From assembly GCA_964425745.1 (NCBI GenBank), contig CAYRNW010000014.1:1-64000 (forward strand): DNA of 64,000 nt, read 5' to 3'. Numbering within the stretch: the first letter of the stretch is position 1; the number at the start of each line of letters is the position of its first letter. Shown here in pieces: positions 41,492 to 50,171 of this stretch. The notes under the pieces were generated by a model. That model made no database searches and was not told the DNA's origin. It saw only the letters and a list, made by a program, of their open reading frames with translations. The stretch comes from CALCNS01 sp964425745. Its GTDB lineage: Bacteria > Bacillota > JAAYKD01. Both the position numbers and the translations under genes were made by a program.

Positions 41492-42079
41492 ATGGAACAC
41501 AAAGAGCTGGAAATCATCAAGGTTAATCAAGAGTATGGGGGCAATCAGTATCGTTTTCGTCACCCGATCATGAATCGGGGCGGTTGTTCTACGGTCGCCG
41601 CATGTCATGCAGCGGCCATGTTAGCACACAAAGATCCTACTCGCTCGGCTCTTTATCCTTATGAACATCTGCAAATCAGCCAGACCGAATTCACGAAATT
41701 TGCCGATCGTATGTATCGCTTCGTTGCCCCGGGATTTCGTGGCATGGCTGAAACACATCTTTTTGAAAGAGGTTTCGAAAAATTTGCTAAGGCGCAAGGG
41801 ATAGAAGTCCGTTTTGAATCGCTGCAAGGTGATGCATCGTTTGAAGAAGCAAGGGCATTGATCCATCGACTGATCGATAACGGTATTGGCGTACAATATC
41901 TGCTTCTGCGTCATACCAATCCCTTATTTGATGAAATCGAGTGGCATTGGTTTACCGTAACCGGCTACATTGACAACGAAATCATCTACTCAACCTGGGG
42001 CGAACGGCGAACCGCCGACCTCAAACTCCTCTGGGATACCGGTCACAACGAAAAGGGCGGCCTCATCGCCGTTCTGTAG
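41492..42079 (+). CDS. C39-like (papain-fold) cysteine peptidase
   Basis: A 195-aa protein from ATG 41492. The likely nucleophile is Cys32 in NRGGCSTVAACHAA; the catalytic His lies in EWHWFTVTGY and the following STWGER could give the third residue, as in peptidase_C39_2 domains. There is no signal peptide. It stands alone, so it is not obviously part of a bacteriocin exporter. The function may be deamidation or peptide cleavage; the substrate is unknown. Confidence 0.75.
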   Translation: MEHKELEIIKVNQEYGGNQYRFRHPIMNRGGCSTVAACHAAAMLAHKDPTRSALYPYEHLQISQTEFTKFADRMYRFVAPGFRGMAETHLFERGFEKFAKAQGIEVRFESLQGDASFEEARALIHRLIDNGIGVQYLLLRHTNPLFDEIEWHWFTVTGYIDNEIIYSTWGERRTADLKLLWDTGHNEKGGLIAVL

Positions 42080-42080
42080 T

Positions 42081-42305
42081 GGGGACGGTTCTCTCCCCGC
42101 CGTTTTTCCCAATTATTTCCCATCACTCAACACAAAACACGATCCATACTTTTCGTATCGGATCGTGTTTTGTTGATTCCTACAAGGGCAGAAGCAAAAG
42201 ATTGCCTTCTTACGCCGCACTTTTAGATTTGAGCTTCGAATTTGAAGACTGGGATTCGAAGGCTGGAAAATAGATGGATAATTTCCAGGGGAGAGAACCG
42301 TCCCC
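42081..42305. repeat. 225-bp element bounded by REP-like inverted repeats
   Basis: Terminal arms GGGGACGGTTCTCTCCCC (42081-42098) and GGGGAGAGAACCGTCCCC (42288-42305) are perfect inverted repeats. Between them lie a strong hairpin (42133-42172) and AT-rich DNA with two TTCGAA-type palindromes, but no gene. The layout resembles a miniature inverted-repeat element, or a pair of half elements that trapped the terminator. It fills the gap between convergent genes. Confidence 0.75.
42133..42172 (+). terminator. Bidirectional terminator-like hairpin
   Basis: CAAAACACGATCC / GGATCGTGTTTTG is a perfect 13-bp stem with loop ATACTTTTCGTATC, able to end transcription of the C39-like gene. The tail has only short T-runs. 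Confidence 0.65.
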
Positions 42306-42310
42306 AAGTA

Positions 42311-43147
42311 TTACTTGAAGAGCCAGAGACTGAACGCCATGATTACCATACCGGCAATCATACCGTAAATGCTCAAATGATGCTCTCCGTATTCTTGTGC
42401 CGAAGGTAAGAGTTCATCGATCGAGATGTAAACCATAATCCCCGCAACCACTCCAAAGAGGATTCCATAAACGACGTCGTTCATGAAAGGCATCAAAATC
42501 AAATAGCCAATGAGAGCTCCAATGGGCTCCGACAATCCTGACGCAAAGGAATACAAAAAAGCCTTCTTTTTACTTCCGGTTGCATAATAAATCGGGTATG
42601 ACACCGCCATTCCTTCCGGAATATTATGGATTGCAATTGCCACTACAATCGGAATTGCAATAGTTGGGTCCTGCAACGCGGAAATGAAAGTCGCCAACCC
42701 TTCGGGAAAATTGTGGATGGCAATCGCCAGTGCTGTAAAAACTCCGGTTCGCATCAATTTTGAATGATCTTCACGTTCTTTGACCCCGTCAATTAGAACC
42801 TGCTTCCCTTCATCATCGTGAATATGAGAAGATTGGTTGAAATCGTGAGGATTTTGTTCACTGGGTAGAATTTTATCAATCAAACCGATAATCAGCATCC
42901 CCGCGAAAAATGCTAGGTTTGCTGCTAAAAATCCGCCTTGTTCTCCATAGGATATGGTTAAAGAATCCTTAGCTTTGACGAAAATTTCGACCATGGAGAC
43001 ATAAATCATAACCCCAGCTGAGAAGCCTAGGCTAATTGCTAAAACATGATTACTAACTTTTTTTGTAAATAATGCGATTAAGCTTCCGATACCAGTCGAC
43101 AATCCAGCAAATACCGTAAGCAAAAAAGCAAACCATACATTACCCAA
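42311..43147 (-). CDS. ZIP-family metal transporter
   Basis: A 278-aa protein with eight membrane helices. The metal-site motifs HNFPEGLATF and HNIPEGMAVS in helices 4 and 5 are characteristic of ZIP (ZupT-like) zinc/iron importers; a His/Asp-rich loop (HDFNQSSHIHDD) lies between helices 3 and 4. The start is TTG 43147, about nine bases after AAAGGA; no ATG or GTG in frame is better placed. It is divergent from the PadR gene with about 160 bases in between, so a shared regulatory region is possible. Confidence 0.9.
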   Translation of the reverse strand: MGNVWFAFLLTVFAGLSTGIGSLIALFTKKVSNHVLAISLGFSAGVMIYVSMVEIFVKAKDSLTISYGEQGGFLAANLAFFAGMLIIGLIDKILPSEQNPHDFNQSSHIHDDEGKQVLIDGVKEREDHSKLMRTGVFTALAIAIHNFPEGLATFISALQDPTIAIPIVVAIAIHNIPEGMAVSYPIYYATGSKKKAFLYSFASGLSEPIGALIGYLILMPFMNDVVYGILFGVVAGIMVYISIDELLPSAQEYGEHHLSIYGMIAGMVIMAFSLWLFK

Positions 43148-43253
43148 ATGCGCTCATCCTTTCTATGAAACGTTGATGCAATGCTATCTATCTTCCTCAC
43201 CACGAGGCCGTTTCCCTTTCTACTCAAACAACAAACAAAATTATCATACCCCC

Positions 43254-43281
43254 TTGACTTCGCATAAACATATGTTATTAT
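43254..43281 (+). promoter_or_regulatory. Sigma-A promoter of the padR-tsf-like operon
   Basis: TTGACT (43254-43259), a 16-base spacer and TATTAT (43276-43281). The -10 box is embedded in the operator. Confidence 0.7.
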
Positions 43282-43292
43282 TAACATATGTT
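43267..43292. promoter_or_regulatory. PadR-type double-palindrome operator
   Basis: Two copies of the palindrome AACATATGTT (43267-43276 and 43283-43292), 16 bp centre to centre, overlap the -10 box. PadR dimers bind ATGT...ACAT sequences, so autorepression is strongly suggested. Confidence 0.8.
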
Positions 43293-43307
43293 AGGAGCGT
43301 GATAAGT

Positions 43308-43862
43308 ATGAACATCCGTTTTGCCATTTTGGGCTTACTCCGGGCAAAATCCATGTCCGGATATGATATTAAAAAAGCGATGCAGGATTCCCCTTATCTC
43401 TTGTGGTCCGGTAATAATAACCAAGTCTACACGGCTTTGCTGTCATTGTGCCGAGAAGAGGCGTTGACTTGCGAGACCGTTCATCAGGAGAACGGTCCAT
43501 CGAAAAAAATGTACCGAATCACCGAGACCGGTCAACAACAATTGCTTGAAACCTTTCAAGCCGCTGAACTACCCTTGCCGGAATATCGAAATTGGTTTCT
43601 GCTTTTGTGGTCTCAAATCGATGTGCTTCCCAAAAAGGAATCCGAATCCCTTCTGCAAGCATACCGCGAAGCTGTTTATGGCCAACTCCGTTACGAAGAA
43701 GAACGGATTCGTAGACAACAACAAGAATTCAAAACTCCACAAGAAGAATTAATCATCACCCGCTTACGAGCCCATATACTGCAATTTTATCAGAATGAGT
43801 TGACTTGGATCCAAGAAACTCAGGCTCTATGGAGCCAATTAGGAAAGGAGGCATCTCAATGA
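43308..43862 (+). CDS. PadR-family transcriptional regulator
   Basis: A 184-aa regulator from ATG 43308, ten bases after TAGGAG. Residues 3-75 are the winged helix (FAILGLLRAKSMSGYDIKKAM; YRITETGQQQL), and the C-terminal half is a long coiled helix with LRYEEERIRRQQQEF, the Vir_act_alpha_C dimerisation region. The reading frame continues upstream to 43173 but runs through the promoter. It overlaps the EF-Ts-like gene by four bases (ATGA). It should repress its own operon through the AACATATGTT sites. Confidence 0.9.
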   Translation: MNIRFAILGLLRAKSMSGYDIKKAMQDSPYLLWSGNNNQVYTALLSLCREEALTCETVHQENGPSKKMYRITETGQQQLLETFQAAELPLPEYRNWFLLLWSQIDVLPKKESESLLQAYREAVYGQLRYEEERIRRQQQEFKTPQEELIITRLRAHILQFYQNELTWIQETQALWSQLGKEASQ

Positions 43863-44764
43863 TGCTCGAACACATCCAATTTCTCAGAAAAGAAACTGGC
43901 GCCGGGATTATGGATTGCAAGTCTGCCCTGCTAGCTGCAAATGGCGACGTTACCAAAGCAACCTCGATTCTAATGGAGAAAGGGTTTCAATTAGTACAAA
44001 AAAAAGCCGAGCGCACAGTGGAAAGCGGTGCTTCTTATGCGACGGTCAAAAATGGAGTAGCTGTTTTGGTCAATCTTCGGAGTGAAACGCCTTTTGTTGC
44101 TTCTAATCCCAAATTTCTGGATTTCGCCGGTGTTATCGCCGAGGCTGCAGCAGCTTACTCAAGCGAAAATGTAGAGCAATTACTTGCACAGCCCACCCCT
44201 ATTGCTGAAACCACAGTACAAGATTTATTGCAAAAAATGATTATGACCTTCCGTGAAAATATCGTTATCCAAAGCATTCATCGTTTGGAGGACGGGGAGG
44301 GCGCATATCCTTATGCGTATATGCATCAGAAAGGAAGAATTGGTGTTATTCTTCAAATGATGAAATCCGCTGCCCCTGCGGAGGTTCAAGAGGAAATCGC
44401 CAAAGAACTTGCGTTGCAGATTGCTTCTATGTCTCCTCAAGTCGTTCGCAGAGAGGATCTCGCTGAAGCTCAGCTCCGGGAAATGCAACACGAAATCGAT
44501 CAAGAAATGGAAGCAGATCCTTCTTTAAAAGGCAAACCCTCCGCCGTTCTCGGAAAAATCCGCAGTGGTAAACTAGAAAAGAAGTTAAGACAACTATGCC
44601 TCCTGGAGCAACCCTACATCCGCGATGACTCCATAAACATCGGTCAGTTTCTCAAACAACAAGAAAAGGTCCATGGGGTTTCCTTTGAGATCAAACGTTT
44701 CATTCGTCAGGAACAAGTCGTTGATTTAGAGAATGCTTCCTATTGTGCCGTCATGCGCTTCTAG
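43859..44764 (+). CDS. Divergent second elongation factor Ts (EF-Ts paralogue)
   Basis: A 301-aa protein from ATG 43859, seven bases after AAAGGAGG. The N-terminal UBA-like domain is well conserved (RKETGAGIMDCKSALLAANG), as is the C-terminal CLLEQPYIRDDS. The core differs: the EF-Tu-contacting TDFVA of ordinary EF-Ts reads TPFVA (residues 77-81), so the conserved Asp is replaced by Pro, although Phe is kept. It is not next to rpsB, as tsf normally is, but is translationally coupled to a PadR regulator. It may be an EF-Ts that is made only when PadR is relieved, or may have another partner than EF-Tu. Confidence 0.85.
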   Translation: MMLEHIQFLRKETGAGIMDCKSALLAANGDVTKATSILMEKGFQLVQKKAERTVESGASYATVKNGVAVLVNLRSETPFVASNPKFLDFAGVIAEAAAAYSSENVEQLLAQPTPIAETTVQDLLQKMIMTFRENIVIQSIHRLEDGEGAYPYAYMHQKGRIGVILQMMKSAAPAEVQEEIAKELALQIASMSPQVVRREDLAEAQLREMQHEIDQEMEADPSLKGKPSAVLGKIRSGKLEKKLRQLCLLEQPYIRDDSINIGQFLKQQEKVHGVSFEIKRFIRQEQVVDLENASYCAVMRF

Positions 44765-44774
44765 CGACCCGGTA

Positions 44775-45266
44775 TTATCGTTTACCGAAGCCCTTGCTGT
44801 TGCGTTCTCTCCAGGGATGAGCGCAAACTCCTTGCTCCATGACTTCCCAAAATTCATGGTAGAGAACCTCCGGATACACTCTTTCCATTTGTGAAATCTC
44901 TTCTTTACTAAAGAAGCCAATTTCCTTTAACACTTGATGCTCATCATCAAACTCCGGATCATATCCTAAGCAAAGCTCCCCGGTCAGTCTTTTTGCCAAG
45001 AAATAATTGGTCAAAAGGATGCCTTGGGAGTTTTTTTCTTCCACCGTCCAGAGCAGGTTCTCGATTTCTACAACAAGCCCGGTTTCTTCCAAAACCTCTC
45101 TCACACCGGCTTCGGCAGTCATTTCCATTTGCTCAACTCCGCCCCCGGGCGGAACCCAATATTCTTCATGTCCTTCTGAAGTTCGATGAACATGCTTTAC
45201 CAGCAAAATTCTCCCCAGTGCATCGGGAACGAAAACCCGGACCCCGGCCCATACCGTCGATGGCAT
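44775..45266 (-). CDS. NUDIX hydrolase
   Basis: A 163-aa enzyme. The full Nudix box is present within GGGVEQMEMTAEAGVREV followed by LEETGLV, giving GX5EX7REVLEETG. ATG 45266 follows GGGGAGG by eight bases and overlaps the stop codon of the upstream glycosylase-like gene by one base. An in-frame TTG at 45287 lies before the ribosome site. It probably hydrolyses a nucleoside diphosphate derivative. Coupling to a DNA-repair-like gene suggests nucleotide-pool or damage clean-up. Confidence 0.9.
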   Translation of the reverse strand: MPSTVWAGVRVFVPDALGRILLVKHVHRTSEGHEEYWVPPGGGVEQMEMTAEAGVREVLEETGLVVEIENLLWTVEEKNSQGILLTNYFLAKRLTGELCLGYDPEFDDEHQVLKEIGFFSKEEISQMERVYPEVLYHEFWEVMEQGVCAHPWRERNSKGFGKR

Positions 45267-46453
45267 TAAACGTTCCTCCCCTTCCAATCCAATTCACATC
45301 CATTCCATTTCGCAAACGCCTGCAAATCTCGCTGTAAATCTTGCACCATTTCAAGACTGGGCTCCACGCCCTTTTCCCACCATAGGTTCTGGATGTGCAT
45401 AAGGCCTTCTTTACGACGGCATACCGGCTCAATCCGACCTACAATGCGATCCCCATAAAGCATGGGCAAAACATAATAGCCAAATTCGCGTTGCTCGCGC
45501 GGTTTATAAATCTCCCATGTATAAGAAAAATCAAAGAAACGCTGGATCAATTTTCGGTCCCAAAGCATTGCATCTAACGGGGCTAAAAATTTAAACCGAA
45601 AACTATCTTCAATGGGCTCCGCAGTTTTCTGCCAGAGTGCTTGCTCTTCGCTTCTGTAATAAAAAGGTTCTTGGCTCCCCTCCACCCAAACTTTGCAAAT
45701 CTTCCCTTCTTCTTGCAAGCGCTCGAATGCCTTTACCCGCTCTGCGGCTTTCAAATTTTCAATCCCCAACCAAGCGTCCGATGCCTTTGGCCACAGTAAT
45801 CCAACCGCTCCAATGCGTCGCAATACTCGCCATGCATAATGGTCTTCATCCAATGGATACGGATCCTTTTGCTCCAACAACGACTTTGGCAGATGATTCT
45901 CAGCAAAATCATAGGTTTTGACCATGCCTTTTTTAGAATGGATGACCAGTTCGCCCCGGAAATACAGCGTTTCTAAAACTGCTCTGGCTAACGACGACCT
46001 ACTCCAATACCAATCCACCGATCCCTTGTGCCCGATTTCAGCAGAAGACAAAGGCCCTTTAAGATATAATTCTTGGCGAATGATATCGGCGGCTTCATCT
46101 ACCTCTTGACTGCTTCGGCTCCGATCTCGATATTTTTGGCGAAAGCGTTCCAGATACGGCCAGTCTTCAACCGGCATAATCGAAAGGTTTTTATCAAAAA
46201 AATCAATCAGCTGGCGATCCTGATACAGCAATTCTCCCAACGCTTCCTTGCCAAACCCTTCTACCCTGGAATAAAGACTCAACTCGGGACTTTTGCCACA
46301 AATATCAATCGGATCAAATTGCAAGCATCCGGTCATGCGGATAAAATCAAGAACCCCTTGCTTTCCCTGAAACGGGGTCTTTCCTAAGAGACCATGACGC
46401 AGGAGTAAAAAGCGGCGAGCTTGGTCCAGACTTACGCTATGATTCAAGAGCAC
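45266..46453 (-). CDS. Winged-helix DNA glycosylase of the AlkX/YcaQ (HTH_42) family
   Basis: A 395-aa protein. It carries the HTH_42 fold, and the catalytic QxD motif of AlkZ/AlkX-type glycosylases is visible as LQFDPI (about residue 45). The C-terminal FAPLDAMLWDR-like segment (FLAPLDAMLWDR) and GRIEP are also typical. The preferred start is GTG 46453, seven bases after AAAGGAG; a GTG at 46459 is too close. It overlaps the end of the GGDEF-EAL gene by 17 bases and the Nudix start by one, so these three genes form an operon. It likely unhooks or removes alkylated or cross-linked bases. Confidence 0.88.
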   Translation of the reverse strand: MLLNHSVSLDQARRFLLLRHGLLGKTPFQGKQGVLDFIRMTGCLQFDPIDICGKSPELSLYSRVEGFGKEALGELLYQDRQLIDFFDKNLSIMPVEDWPYLERFRQKYRDRSRSSQEVDEAADIIRQELYLKGPLSSAEIGHKGSVDWYWSRSSLARAVLETLYFRGELVIHSKKGMVKTYDFAENHLPKSLLEQKDPYPLDEDHYAWRVLRRIGAVGLLWPKASDAWLGIENLKAAERVKAFERLQEEGKICKVWVEGSQEPFYYRSEEQALWQKTAEPIEDSFRFKFLAPLDAMLWDRKLIQRFFDFSYTWEIYKPREQREFGYYVLPMLYGDRIVGRIEPVCRRKEGLMHIQNLWWEKGVEPSLEMVQDLQRDLQAFAKWNGCELDWKGRNV

Positions 46454-48788
46454 CGACACGCTCCTTTCTGGCCTGCAAGGGACTTATGTATTGCTGATAA
46501 AACTCCTCTGCTGGTAAGGGATGACTAAAATAAAAGCCTTGTATTCCGTCGCAACCCATGGCTGTTAGAATCTGAACCTGTCCTTCCCGCTCCACACCCT
46601 CTGCGATGGTACGAATTTTTATAGTTTTTGCCAGATTAATCACCGATTGAACGACCTGGCGGTCAAACTCATCGTGAATAATGTTGTCGATCAAGGGCTT
46701 TGCTATTTTAATGGTGCCGAAGGAGAAGTCTTTCAACGCCATCAGGTTGGAATACCCCGTACTGAAATCGTCGATTGCTACAGCAATACCAAGACTCTGT
46801 AAATCGTGCAATAATTGTTCGGTCGCGACCCCACCTTCCATGGCAACTCTTTCTGTAATTTCAAGCTCAAGCCACTGCGACTGCAATTGATATTTCTCCA
46901 TTTTCTCACGAACCGACCTCGAAAAATCATGATATTCCCATTGCTTGGGAGATACGTTGATTGACATCCGTAAATCCAAGCCCCCTCTTTGGTTCCATAA
47001 CGCAAGCTGCTGAAAAGCTTTATCTAGGACCCAACCACCAATCGCCAGAATATCATTGGTCTCCTCTGCTAGAGGGATAAACTCATTGGGAGAAATCATG
47101 CCATCTCGCGGATGTTTCCAGCGCAACAACGCTTCCATACCCAGCAATTCTCCGCTCCCCAGTGAAATCAGCGGTTGGTAGCACAAACTGAACTCCTTAT
47201 CGGGGTCAATGTTTCGCAAAGACATTTCAATATGATTTCTACGATCCAGCTCGCGGTTTAGATCCGGATTCGAACATACAATTTGATTATTCCCCTGCTT
47301 TTTTGCTTGATACATGGCCATATCGGCATTTTTCAATAATTGATTTGCTGTTTTGGCATCCTGCGGATAAAAAGAAATCCCAATACTAGCCGTAATGGAA
47401 AAGATTTGCTCTCCTACTACCAATCCTTTACAGCATTTATCAAGCATCATTTCTGCCATCTCAATCGCTTGTCGGGCTTCCCATGTTCCTTTCGTAAGAC
47501 AAACGAACTCATCCCCGGAAAATCTCGCAATACTTCCTTGGTTGTGACAACACTTTTTTAACCGATCTGCAACTTCAATCAGGACTTGGTCTCCCACATC
47601 GTGACCATAGGTATCATTGATGGTCTTGAATCGATCGAGGTCCAAGAAAAGCAAGGCAATTTGCTCTCCCTCTTCTCGTTGCTCGATATAGTTTTGAAGC
47701 TGCTCCATAAAGAAGCGGCGATTGCCAAGATTGGTCAATTCATCGTGAGATGACAACTCTTGGTACTTTCTTTTGCTTTCTTCTAAATCTTTGGTGCGTT
47801 GCCGAACCCGTTCTTCCAAAACCTGCTGACCATGCCTTAACAAGACTTCGTTGCGTAAGGACGCCTGTACATACCCACTCATGCTGATATAGATGACAGC
47901 AAAGAAGATATTGTTGAGTAGCATCCCGAGATCAGGACTGCCTAAGGTTAAAAGCACAAAAGGGTTTAATAGTGCATATCCCATACGAATCCACCGAAAA
48001 AGGCGCTGCTCCGCTCTAATCTCGTGGATTTTACCTTGCTCTGTATGGGGGTGATAATAGAGAGCCCCCATGGCAAAGAGAAGTAACGAAGCCATATAAG
48101 CCGCATCGACTGGGGAATTGGGGGTATAACGCTGATATAAGCTCAAATACGCCCAAATTAAATCAACTATAACGTAGAAAAAGCACCCCAATGCCAACAG
48201 CGTTTTCCATAGTTGAAATTCTTCTCGACGCATCGCAAGAGCATTGGTGGAAACACCGACTAAAACGACAGCATCTAAGAGCATAAAGATACTGAAAGTC
48301 AAACCCATCTCCCTCAGAAGCGGTGCCGCCTGCCAGCTCCCTCGGAAGAAAACTAGCCATAGAAAAGTCATGGTAAAATAGGTCACTGCGACTGCATCAA
48401 GACCATATTGAACCAGCCACCATTTTTCGACCCGTTGACGGGTGATCTGAAGGGTATAGAGAACCAAAAAAACATTGGTTCCCCCATATACTAAGCTCAA
48501 CCAAGACCATGCAAAAGGATCCACTTTCAGAACCCAGCGTGAAGCAAACCAAATCAAATCTCCTGTCACATGACACCCAATTGCAAAAATCAATAACGCC
48601 CAAAGGTTGCGCATCTCTTTTTTGATTTCAGTTTTCCACGTATGAATCAAAACCAAAGTAGCCACGGAACCCCCCAGAGCAGACAAAAAATCTCCCCAAA
48701 ATTGATAATGCTGCACTGTTACAACGGTATACACCGCAAAATAAAGGAGAATCGCAATCGTTCCCTTCTTTTTGCTGGAAGACAACAT
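46437..48788 (-). CDS. Membrane GGDEF-EAL protein
   Basis: A 783-aa protein from ATG 48788. About nine membrane helices occupy 10-310, followed by a coiled segment (310-345), a GGDEF domain (345-505) and an EAL domain (520-775). The cyclase motif is SGDEF at 424-428, a variation on GGDEF which may reduce synthesis or keep GTP binding. The phosphodiesterase residues are all visible: EALLRW at 552, NEFIPLAEE, DDFSTGYSNL, and QGFYFSHPL. It is therefore probably a c-di-GMP phosphodiesterase with a regulatory GGDEF domain. Its stop overlaps the glycosylase-like gene start. Confidence 0.92.
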   Translation of the reverse strand: MLSSSKKKGTIAILLYFAVYTVVTVQHYQFWGDFLSALGGSVATLVLIHTWKTEIKKEMRNLWALLIFAIGCHVTGDLIWFASRWVLKVDPFAWSWLSLVYGGTNVFLVLYTLQITRQRVEKWWLVQYGLDAVAVTYFTMTFLWLVFFRGSWQAAPLLREMGLTFSIFMLLDAVVLVGVSTNALAMRREEFQLWKTLLALGCFFYVIVDLIWAYLSLYQRYTPNSPVDAAYMASLLLFAMGALYYHPHTEQGKIHEIRAEQRLFRWIRMGYALLNPFVLLTLGSPDLGMLLNNIFFAVIYISMSGYVQASLRNEVLLRHGQQVLEERVRQRTKDLEESKRKYQELSSHDELTNLGNRRFFMEQLQNYIEQREEGEQIALLFLDLDRFKTINDTYGHDVGDQVLIEVADRLKKCCHNQGSIARFSGDEFVCLTKGTWEARQAIEMAEMMLDKCCKGLVVGEQIFSITASIGISFYPQDAKTANQLLKNADMAMYQAKKQGNNQIVCSNPDLNRELDRRNHIEMSLRNIDPDKEFSLCYQPLISLGSGELLGMEALLRWKHPRDGMISPNEFIPLAEETNDILAIGGWVLDKAFQQLALWNQRGGLDLRMSINVSPKQWEYHDFSRSVREKMEKYQLQSQWLELEITERVAMEGGVATEQLLHDLQSLGIAVAIDDFSTGYSNLMALKDFSFGTIKIAKPLIDNIIHDEFDRQVVQSVINLAKTIKIRTIAEGVEREGQVQILTAMGCDGIQGFYFSHPLPAEEFYQQYISPLQARKERVGALES

Positions 48789-48870
48789 TGAAATCCCCCC
48801 TCGGTTTTTAAATTAATCACCCTTAACAGGGAAAATATAACACATTCTACCTTTCGGCGCAATAGAAAAA

Positions 48871-48903
48871 AGACACCTTCTCCCAAAATCGGAGAGGGTG
48901 TCT
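48871..48903 (-). terminator. Terminator of the MFS/M20 operon
   Basis: AGACACCCTCTCC / GGGAGAAGGTGTCT on the minus strand, followed by six T residues. Confidence 0.88.
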
Positions 48904-48928
48904 CAATTTTACCTCTTTAACAACTCCA

Positions 48929-50137
48929 CTATGCTGCTTTGAAGTCGTTACGTCCTTTACGCTCATAGATGAGAGCAAACACCGTTGCAACCCCAAGGGC
49001 AATCAGAGTCAACGTAAAAGGCAGTTTAGGACCGATTGTATACAACGCCCCAGAGGCAAACGAACCAAAAATCGATCCTAAAGATTTCATAGCGTTATAA
49101 AAACCCATGACCAAATTACTTTCCTTGCCTACGGCTTTCTGAGAAACCAGTGCTTGAACGACCGGCATGGAAACCGCATTGAAAGCAAAGAAGGCGATGT
49201 TGATCAAAATGAAAGGAACAACAGCATCTACCACAACGATTCCAGCCATTGTGACCGTACATATGGCGAGAACACCAATGATGGATTTGCGAATATCGGT
49301 CTTATTAATGATCCACATGGCAATGGTCGTATTCGCCGCCAACGTGATCAATCCCATGGCTCCTTTTAACAAACCATTATAACCGGAACTAAAGCCAAAA
49401 ACGTCTTTGATATAATAGTTGAAGGAATGGTCAAATGCGGTAAATCCCAAGCTGTGCATCATCACCATGCCAAACAGGAAGGCTAAAATCCAGTTTAAAA
49501 ATTTGCGGCTGTCTAAAAAAGCCTGGAAGGGATTTGCTTGAACCGCCAGCTGCTTCATATTGAGCGAACTTAACGGAATTTTGGTGTCATCCTCACAAAG
49601 GAAGAAAAATATGAAGCCGCAGGTTGCTAAAATAACGACTTGAGCAACAATGGCCAAATAGGTATGGATCTCACCCAATAAGCCACCAGTCAGAAATCCG
49701 AATGCACTGCCGACCGATTGAATGGTCGCCAAGACCGTTAAGTCTCGCCCTCTTTGCCGTTCGTCACCAGCCGTATTAACAACATAGGTCAAAACACTGA
49801 CAAAGGTCGCCCCTGTAAAAGCGCCGGTAAAAGCTCTCGCCAGAATAAAGTGAAGTTCTGTTTGAGCAAGGCCAAAAAAAGTTTGACCTAAGGCATAGCC
49901 TAGACAGCCGATTAGTAATCCTTTACGACTGGAGATATAGGTATTGATTTTCCCCCAAAACGGAGATAATAAGAAGTTGACGATCATCATTGAGCCCAAA
50001 GCAACTCCGAACATATAATTGCCGAGGTTCAAACTCTTGAAGATGGTGGGGGTCACCGGGTGCGCGAAACTGGCTGCCATATTCAAGAGCACAACCGTTG
50101 CAAAAAAGAAGATTCTGGGGGAACTTTTTCGTTCCAT
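48929..50137 (-). CDS. MFS transporter
   Basis: A 402-aa protein with twelve membrane helices, starting at ATG 50137 behind GGAGG. The loop 2-3 region GKINTYISSRKG is the degenerate MFS motif A. It lies 35 bases downstream of the M20 amidohydrolase gene on the same strand. By analogy with abg-type clusters it may import or export the substrate or product of the amidohydrolase, but the substrate is not readable. Confidence 0.87.
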   Translation of the reverse strand: MERKSSPRIFFFATVVLLNMAASFAHPVTPTIFKSLNLGNYMFGVALGSMMIVNFLLSPFWGKINTYISSRKGLLIGCLGYALGQTFFGLAQTELHFILARAFTGAFTGATFVSVLTYVVNTAGDERQRGRDLTVLATIQSVGSAFGFLTGGLLGEIHTYLAIVAQVVILATCGFIFFFLCEDDTKIPLSSLNMKQLAVQANPFQAFLDSRKFLNWILAFLFGMVMMHSLGFTAFDHSFNYYIKDVFGFSSGYNGLLKGAMGLITLAANTTIAMWIINKTDIRKSIIGVLAICTVTMAGIVVVDAVVPFILINIAFFAFNAVSMPVVQALVSQKAVGKESNLVMGFYNAMKSLGSIFGSFASGALYTIGPKLPFTLTLIALGVATVFALIYERKGRNDFKAA

Positions 50138-50171
50138 GATTGATCGGCCTCCAAATCATTTGAGAAAGATA

